Source: Endothia cerciana
Lineage: Eukaryota > Ascomycota > Sordariomycetes > Diaporthales > Cryphonectriaceae
Direction of reading: 5' to 3'
Length of the DNA stretch: 64,000 bases
Assembly (NCBI GenBank): GCA_026119935.1
Contig: JALRMH010000013.1
Location: forward strand, 558,001 to 622,000
Part shown: piece by piece, positions 57,682 through 64,000 of the stretch
Numbering within the stretch: the stretch's first letter is position 1
Layout of the letters: each line of letters begins with the position of its first letter
Translations under genes and position numbers: made by a program
Notes under the pieces: model-generated
Told to the model about the DNA's origin: nothing
Seen by the model: the letters and a program-made list of their open reading frames with translations, nothing else
Database searches by the model: none

Positions 57682-60133
57682 ATGGCGGCTGCGACAATGG
57701 CCGCCGTGTCACCACCAGAGGCTGCTCCTCCTGCACCTGCCTCCTCCTCCGCAGCCTCCCGACTTCAACAACCGCAGTCCAACATCGCCCCGACAGGCCC
57801 ACCTGGAACTCAAGGTATCTTCAACCCACACCCACCACCCTGCTAATCCTTTCCCTTATTCACAACTTCCCTAAAAGCTTCCCTCCCCTCCCCCCTCCCA
57901 AAAAAAAAAAAAACCCAAACAAACAGACAAACAAACAAACAAACAAACAAACAAACAAACACCAAAGCCACCGCAGAAAACAGTAATATAATATTGTGAA
58001 CATGGTAACTCAACCCGTACGGTTTTCCTAGAAACCTCGCAGCGCGACGACGCTAGTCTGTCATCGACGTCCCCACGACAGTACCCGACCGAGATCTCCG
58101 CCTCTATACCTGAGGAGAGCGATGAGGAGTCCGAGATCGTCTCCCACAACGAGCCCGTCACGCCTGTGAGCGGCAGACAGTCCGAGGAGTTCCCGGCGAT
58201 CCAGAACCGCGACCACGACAGCAACGCCCTGGTCCCCTTCCCCTCGGTCCCGTCCGAGACTCCCAAGGCCAACCTTGAGCTGCGCCGAGGACCGTTTGCC
58301 AGCGGCACCCCCCAGTTCCCGTCAGGGGACACCACCGCGGGGCCCCGGGATACCCTGAAACCGCCCCCCTCCCGCGGGCAGAGCATCTCGGCATCTGCGG
58401 CCTCGCCTCCCGCCACCGCGCGGACCTCGACAGACGGGCCGGAACCCCCACCTAGCCAGGGCCGTCGGCGTAGCATTCGCGGCTCTGCTTCCCTGGGCTT
58501 CAAGCGCACGATGTCAAACCTGTTCTCCGGCAGCCGCAAGTCCACGTCACCGGACAGCCAGCAGAACGTCATGGTTGTCGCGCAGCAGAACGGTGCTGAC
58601 GCGCCGCGGAGGTGGTCGATGGCCCGCTCGTCCGGAGCCGCCCCGCTGCCCGCCACGCCGCCATCGCCCACCTCACCCACGAGCCAGGACAAGAACTTCC
58701 TGGCGGCGCCCGAGCCCAAGGAGCCGCTGTCCAAGAAGAACCGCTCCTCGACGGGCCTGTCGCTGCGCAGCCGGGTCAACTTCACCCTGGGCAACGGCCG
58801 CGGTGCCAACAAGAACGGGCGGCCGCGCGCCTCCAGTTTCGACGGCAAGCGGCCCGACCTGAAGCAGAAGGAGGACACGCCGGGCCAGCCCCTGCACGCC
58901 AGGCAGGTCTTCTACGCCGTGGCGGAGGCCGGCGTCGGGGTCAAGGCCCGCCGGCTGAGCCTGAGCCTGCCGGACGACATCCTGATCGACGTCGGGGACC
59001 TGACCAAGGAGTTCGAGTACCAGCACAAGTTCTTTGGCCGCCACCGCGACAACCTCGGCAAGGGCGCGACGGCGCAGGTCAAGATCATGGCGAGGAAGGG
59101 CTTCCCGGGCGAGCTGTATGCCGTCAAGGAGTTCCGCGGCAAGACCTCGTCGGAGACGAAGGAGGAGTACGAGAAGAAGGTCAAGTCCGAGTACAGCATC
59201 GCGAAGAGCCTGCACCACCCGAACATCATCGAGACGGTCCGCCTGTGCATCGACCACGGCCGGTGGAACCACGTGATGGAGTACTGCTCGGAGGGCGACC
59301 TGTTCGCCCTCGTCAAGAAGAGGTACCTCAACAAGCCGGAGAGGATGCCGGACCGCCTGTGCCTGTTCAAGCAGCTGATCCAGGGCCTCAACTACCTGCA
59401 CTCCAACGGCATCGCGCACCGCGACATCAAGCTCGAGAACCTGCTCCTGACCAAGGACAGCAAGCTGAAGATCACCGACTTCGGCGTCTCCGAGGTCTTC
59501 TCCGGCATCCACCCGGGCGCGAGGGAGTCGGGCGGCGAGTGCGGCAGGCAGATGGGCGAGGTCCGCCTGTGCAACCCGGGCGTCTGCGGCAGTGAGCCCT
59601 ACATCGCCCCGGAGGTGCTGGCCAAGGACAGGAAGTATGACCCCCGCGCGCTCGACGTGTGGGGCGCAGGCATCGTCCTGATCGTGCTCATCTGCGGCTC
59701 CACCCTCTGGGAGAAGGCCAAGGTGGACGCGCCCAACTCGGAGCACTACAACGCCCTGGTCAAGTCGTTCGACAAGTGGAACGCCAAGCCCCGCGACGGC
59801 CCGGCCACCATCACCGAGTCCGACTACCCCGTCTACTTCATCTTCGACAACTTTGTGAACCCGCCAGCCCTGCGCCGGGTCATGCTGATGATGCTGAACC
59901 CAGACCCCGACAACCGGGCCTCGGTCAGCCAGATCCTCAGCCATAGATGGGTGAAGAACATTGACTGCTGTCAGGTCGAGAGCTACGACGACCCCGCGCT
60001 GGTCATCGACGCCACCAAGAGCTCCTCCCTCGCCTCCAAGGGCAACAAGAAGATCTTCTGCCACAACCACCTCCCCCCTCAGGCCCACAACACTCACTCC
60101 CTGGGCAAGATGCCCGGACAGGCCGGCTACTGA
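57682..60133 (+). CDS. Serine/threonine protein kinase, HAL/SAT4 (Npr1-type) family
   Basis: Exon 1 57682-57814, intron 57815-58031 (containing an AAAC microsatellite), exon 2 58032-60133; 744 residues. The N-terminal ~370 residues are low-complexity, Ser/Pro-rich with basic patches, typical of phosphoregulated fungal kinases. Kinase domain ~375-682: glycine loop LGKGATAQVKI, Lys in YAVKEF, catalytic HRDIKLENLL (~506), DFGVSE (~526), GSEPYIAPEV, and closing LSHRWVKNI. The GATA-type loop and the NPGVCGSEPYIAPE segment are characteristic of the Hal4/Hal5/Npr1 group, which regulates potassium and nutrient transporters at the plasma membrane. The tail ends MPGQAGY. The start ATG is chosen because splicing keeps frame and the leader contains no better one. 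Confidence 0.92.
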
Positions 60134-61374
60134 TGTGGGGACAGACAAAACCCTCGGTGCAGGGTTACATTCTCCAGGGACATAAATTTTTTTTTCCCCC
60201 CTTCCCCCCCCCCCCTCTCTCTTCATGTCCAGTTGTTTACCACCGGTTTTTGGCCCGGGGCCCTCCGGGGGCGTACTTTGTTGGGTTTCAAAAGGGGGGG
60301 GGGGGGGGGGCGAGGTTTTTTCTTGTTGTTTTTTTTTCTTTTTTTTTTTCCTTCTTCTTTACGGGGCGGTCTAGACTGCGGCACAAGGCATTTACAGTAG
60401 TTCGGCAGGCGTTTACGGTCTTTTATCTGTCACAAGAGGGCCGGGGTAAGGGGGCGTGTGGAGGGGGCGGTTTTGCTCCAGGTCAGGTTCCACATTGCGC
60501 AACTTTGATATCACGGCCGGTCCTATCACGAACATCCGGGGGGGGGGGGGATTTGGGGGGCGGGTAGGTAAAGGAAGGGTAAGGCACGATCTGGGAGGGT
60601 TCGGCCGTCCTGGGCTGGAGGCCGCACCGCGAGTGTACAACAACTACAACATGAACGATGTTTTTCTGGGACCTTCCTTGGCACAGGTCACCCTTGAGCC
60701 CTACTTCTTTCTAATACACGAGGAGGGAGAGTTAAGAGGCACTTTTTTGACGTTGTGAGCAGGAAAAGGGGCCAGGCAGGGAGGATGCGGTGCGGCGGCC
60801 GTACATAGCAGCCCGACAGACTGGTGATATCGAACACCTCGGTCGCTCACATAGACCTAAGTTCTGTCTTAATCGAGCGCTCAGCAATGCGTTATTATTT
60901 GTGTGTGCGCAACGCCGTCCCATCCCGGCCGTGAACGACCTCGCCTATCTCCCTGTACGTGTGCGTGTGTGGACCTCGTCCCCGTGGCACCTCGTCCCAA
61001 ACGGCCGTCGGCACCACCCACCGGCGGTCACCGTGTGTTTGTGTGTGGCGAAAAGTAAATAAAAATAAAAATAAAAATAAAATAATACGTGAACAATCAG
61101 CCCAGCTTACGGTGTCGTACGGGAACACACTTCCCCGCAGCCTTTTCTTTGTTGATCACCAGACCGGCCGGCAGGAGGCTTAGAAATACAGTCAGTCACG
61201 CGGGGGGTGTTGATTTTTTTTATTTTTTAATTTTTTTTTTAATTTTTTTTTTCTTCTTCTTCCTTTTTTTTGGCCTCTTCCTTGTCCGACGCCTGCTCCA
61301 GGAATTTCTTCCTCTTGGCCCGACAAGACTGAGTGGGGGTGCCACACCACCGGCTGGCCCGTCCCACTATGCGA

Positions 61375-61423
<49 letters not shown>

Positions 61424-62231
61424 GGAATGTGTAGTATATCCTCGAGATGGTATATAACAGTTATTGGGTGTGCCTCGGAAGACGTCCTGCTCTCAGGGAA
61501 AAACGAGAGGGAGGGAGGGCCTTGCTGGTTTCCTTTCCTTGGTCATCCACCACTAGACTGATGTTGTACTGGTGTATGCACCATAGCAACCAGAGAGGGT
61601 ACAGAGTACATACTACATAGTACCAGGTCACCCTGCCCCCTGTCTCTTGGCCCCCCCCCCCCGGCGCCACTTGGTCTGTACTGCACAGCAGCAGGGCCCT
61701 AATCCTGGCCCCAGCCCACCTGAATATAGAGATCCTGGGGGGATGTGCACGCCAGGGAGGCCAGCCACAGCTCCTCCCGAGGGCAATACGAACAAAGCTG
61801 AGCTGGTGGCCCTCTCCTCCCTTCACAACACGAGCCTGCTTTTCACACCCCCATCCCTCTTCTCACCTCGTCCTGTCCCTGACTTTTCCTCTTTCTCCTC
61901 CTCCTCCTCCTCCTCCTCCTCGTCGTCGTCGTCGTCGTCCTCCTCCTCCCCTCTGCCATCCAGACTGCCTCTGCCTCAGCTCCCTCACGTCCCCTCCACC
62001 AACCCACCCCGCCTGGCGACACTGCACGGCTGTGTCAACAAGAGGACCCACGCGGCGGGACAACCACAGGCGGCCCCACAATATAAGCATTAGCGAGGGC
62101 GGACGCCGGCGACACACGACAGACAGAAGCTACTGACGAGGAGGACTTACACCGGGCTCCCGAGGGAGGCTAAGGCTACCCAGGCCCCGGCCACCACGGC
62201 TGAGATATACACACACACACACACCGGCGCC
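60134..62231. other. Intergenic between kinase and GH17 genes
   Basis: No gene is seen. It contains G17 near 60293, G12 near 60540, a T-rich stretch at 61207-61270, an ATAAAA array at 61064-61086, (GA)n at 61377-61418 and TCC/TCG triplets at 61889-61946. Confidence 0.5.
61377..61418. repeat. (GA)n microsatellite
   Basis: About 21 GA units in the upstream region of the glucanase gene. Confidence 0.95.
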
Positions 62232-62450
62232 ATGCCGCGCTATTCTTATTACGACCCCGACGGGGACGACTTCTCCGCCGCCTCCCCCCCCCCCCCCGGC
62301 GATAATACCTCGCCACACCGTCAGGGCCCGGGCTCGAGGAGGAGAGGACACCCGAGACAGGCCCCGGCCGGCCCCGCCGCGCACCCCGACTCGGCCTTCC
62401 AGCAGCTGCGCGCCGACAGGAGGCTGAGCAGGGACGCCGCCGCGGTGACT

Positions 62451-62489
<39 letters not shown>

Positions 62490-64000
62490 GGGCCGCCCTC
62501 GTACCAACAGGCCCAGCAGGGGTACGGCGTCCCCGGGGGGCCCTACTACCCTCCCCTGAGCAACATCACCCCGGGCGCCGACAACCTCGGCCGCGCCGCG
62601 TCAGGGGGCCTCGCCGGCATCGCCCACAACGTCGCGGGGGGGAACGCGAGGGACAGCGGCCCCGGGGGGGCCGACGACGGCGAGGCGGCACCAGCGGCCG
62701 TGGATGACAACGCCCCTCCCACCCCCCCACAGCACGCACACCACCAGGCCTCCTCGCCGCCATACACACCACCAGAACAGTGGGACCTCCGGCGGCCGGG
62801 CCCGACGGGGGCGCACGCCGGCGGCCCCCCTCCCCTCGGGGCCGCGGCCGGGGACAGGAGCTCCCACTCCAGCATGCAGCAGCTGAGCGCCGCCGCCGTC
62901 CCCATGGGCCAGGCCCCCAGCCCGGGCTTCGGCGCGCCGTACACCGACGACCCGTACCAGGGCTACTCGGGCTACGGCGCCGGGCCGCCCCTCGGCGGGG
63001 GCTACCTCAACCCCGACGACATCTACGACGACGGCGACGACGGGCTCGACTACGGCCGGGACAGCAGGCGGAGGAGCGCGCTGAGCCCCGGCGGGACCAG
63101 CAGCCGGAGCGGCGGCGGGCGGCGCGCGGGGGGGCCTGCTGCTGCTGCTGCTGCTGCTGCTGCAGGAGGAGGGGGCGTCGCGGCCGGGGCCGCGGGCATC
63201 ATCGGCGGGCTGATCGGGGCGAGGAGGAACGGCCGCGACGGCAGCGGCCAGTACGACGCCGTCCACAACAACGCGAGCACGGGCTACCAGGGCAGCGGCG
63301 GCGGCGGCGGCGGCGGCACCGGTGGCAGCACGTATGACCTCGGGGGTGTCGGCGGCGGCGGCGGCGCCGAGAAGTCGGCGTGGCTCGCCAGGCAGGGCTC
63401 CAGCGCGAGGAGGTGGCGGTGGATGCTGGGAGCAGGGGCCGCGGCGCTGGTGGCCCTCGGCATCGCCCTCGGCGTCTACTTCGGCGTGGCCAGGAGCCAC
63501 CACCCCTCCGGCTCCGGCTCGGCGGCCGAGGACACGGCCGCCAACGGCGACCTGGACATCGACAGCCCCGAGATCAAGAAGCTCCTCGGCAACCCGGACC
63601 TCCACAAGGTCTTCCCCGGCATCGACTACACGCCCATCAACACCCAGTACCCGGCGTGCCTCACGGACCCCCCCTCGCAGAACAACGTCACCCGGGACCT
63701 GGCCGTCCTCTCGCAGCTGACCAACACCATCCGCCTCTACGGCACCGACTGCAACCAGACCGAGATGCTGGTCACCGCCGCCGACCGGCTCCGGATGAAC
63801 GGCACCATCCGGATCTGGATGGGCGTGTGGCTGGACAACAACGCCACCACCGGCGCGCGCCAGCTGGCCCAGATGTGGGACATCCTGGACAGGTACGGCG
63901 ACGGGCCCTTCGGGGGCGTCATCGTCGCCAACGAGATCCTGTACCGCAAGGAGATGACCACCACGCAGCTGGGCGACCTCCTGTCCGAGGTGCGGACCAA
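62232..64000 (+). CDS. Membrane-anchored GH17 endo-beta-1,3-glucanase (BtgC-like), 3' cut off
   Basis: The frame is open from ATG 62232 (MPRYSYYDPDGDDF) to the window end, 589 codons. The layout is a long cytosolic N-terminal region (~390 residues), one membrane helix (~395-420, MLGAGAAALVALGIALGVYF), then an extracellular GH17 domain (~465 on): GIDYTPINTQYPACLTDPPS, VLSQLTNTIRLYGTDCNQTE, IWMGVWLDNNATT, GVIVANEILYRKEM with the acid/base Glu of the NE motif. This is the type II layout of fungal BtgC-type glucan endo-1,3-beta-glucosidases, acting in cell-wall remodelling. The N-terminal part holds poly-Thr (ACA repeat ~62448-62489), poly-Ala (~63138-63164) and poly-Gly tracts. The nucleophile and C-terminus lie beyond the window. 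Confidence 0.9.

Noticed and set aside
58673..60226. A 517-codon antisense frame across the kinase gene
   Set aside because: It is the mirror of the GC-rich third-position bias in the kinase exon. Its protein is Val/Leu/Arg/Asp-rich without motifs, and the sense strand encodes an unmistakable kinase.

Overview
The window is nuclear DNA of a filamentous ascomycete (Pezizomycotina, probably Sordariomycetes). The evidence is short GT-AG introns of about 50-220 nt, a Zn2Cys6 regulator, adenylate-forming reductases, a HET-domain fragment, and single-copy housekeeping genes (a Pcl-type cyclin, a HAL/SAT4-like kinase, a membrane-anchored GH17 glucanase). The flanks are very GC-rich and full of G/C homopolymers and microsatellites. 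The middle, about 8.7-36 kb, is nearer 50% GC. No tool was run; exon borders were deduced by eye from frame and splice signals.

Layout. 1-5.6 kb: no convincing gene. 5.6-6.1 kb: small two-exon membrane protein (-). 8.7-33.8 kb: a candidate secondary-metabolite cluster. It holds an MFS exporter (-), two consecutive A-T-R adenylate-forming (carboxylic acid) reductases (-,-), an O-methyltransferase (+), an aldo-keto reductase (+), a secreted GMC oxidoreductase (-), a Zn2Cys6 regulator (+) and a zinc alcohol dehydrogenase (-). 33.9-35.7 kb: a decayed Tc1/mariner transposase and a truncated HET gene. 39.4-46.1 kb: accessory genes, namely a degraded PD-(D/E)XK-like protein, an intact HNH-nuclease protein and a frameshifted ASCH/PUA-like gene. 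47.8 kb: Pcl-like cyclin. 48.7-57.7 kb: long repeat-rich intergenic DNA. 57.7-60.1 kb: protein kinase. 62.2 kb to the end: GH17 glucanase, cut by the window edge.

The cluster has no polyketide synthase, canonical NRPS or terpene synthase. Its only core-type enzymes are the two A-T-R reductases, which would activate carboxylic acids and release them as aldehydes or alcohols. The AKR, ADH and GMC oxidase could then adjust the oxidation state and the methyltransferase could cap a catechol-like hydroxyl. This is inference. A direct repeat CTCCG-N3-CTCC(G) recurs about 240-460 bp upstream of several cluster genes and is a candidate operator for the cluster regulator.

The cluster also looks damaged. 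The MFS gene has an in-frame TAG where the family usually has Trp, the GMC gene has an apparent frameshift, and the ADH lacks its 5' end beside the transposon remnant. It is therefore either a decaying pathway or a sequence with local errors. Both reductases, the methyltransferase, the AKR and the regulator can be read through intact.
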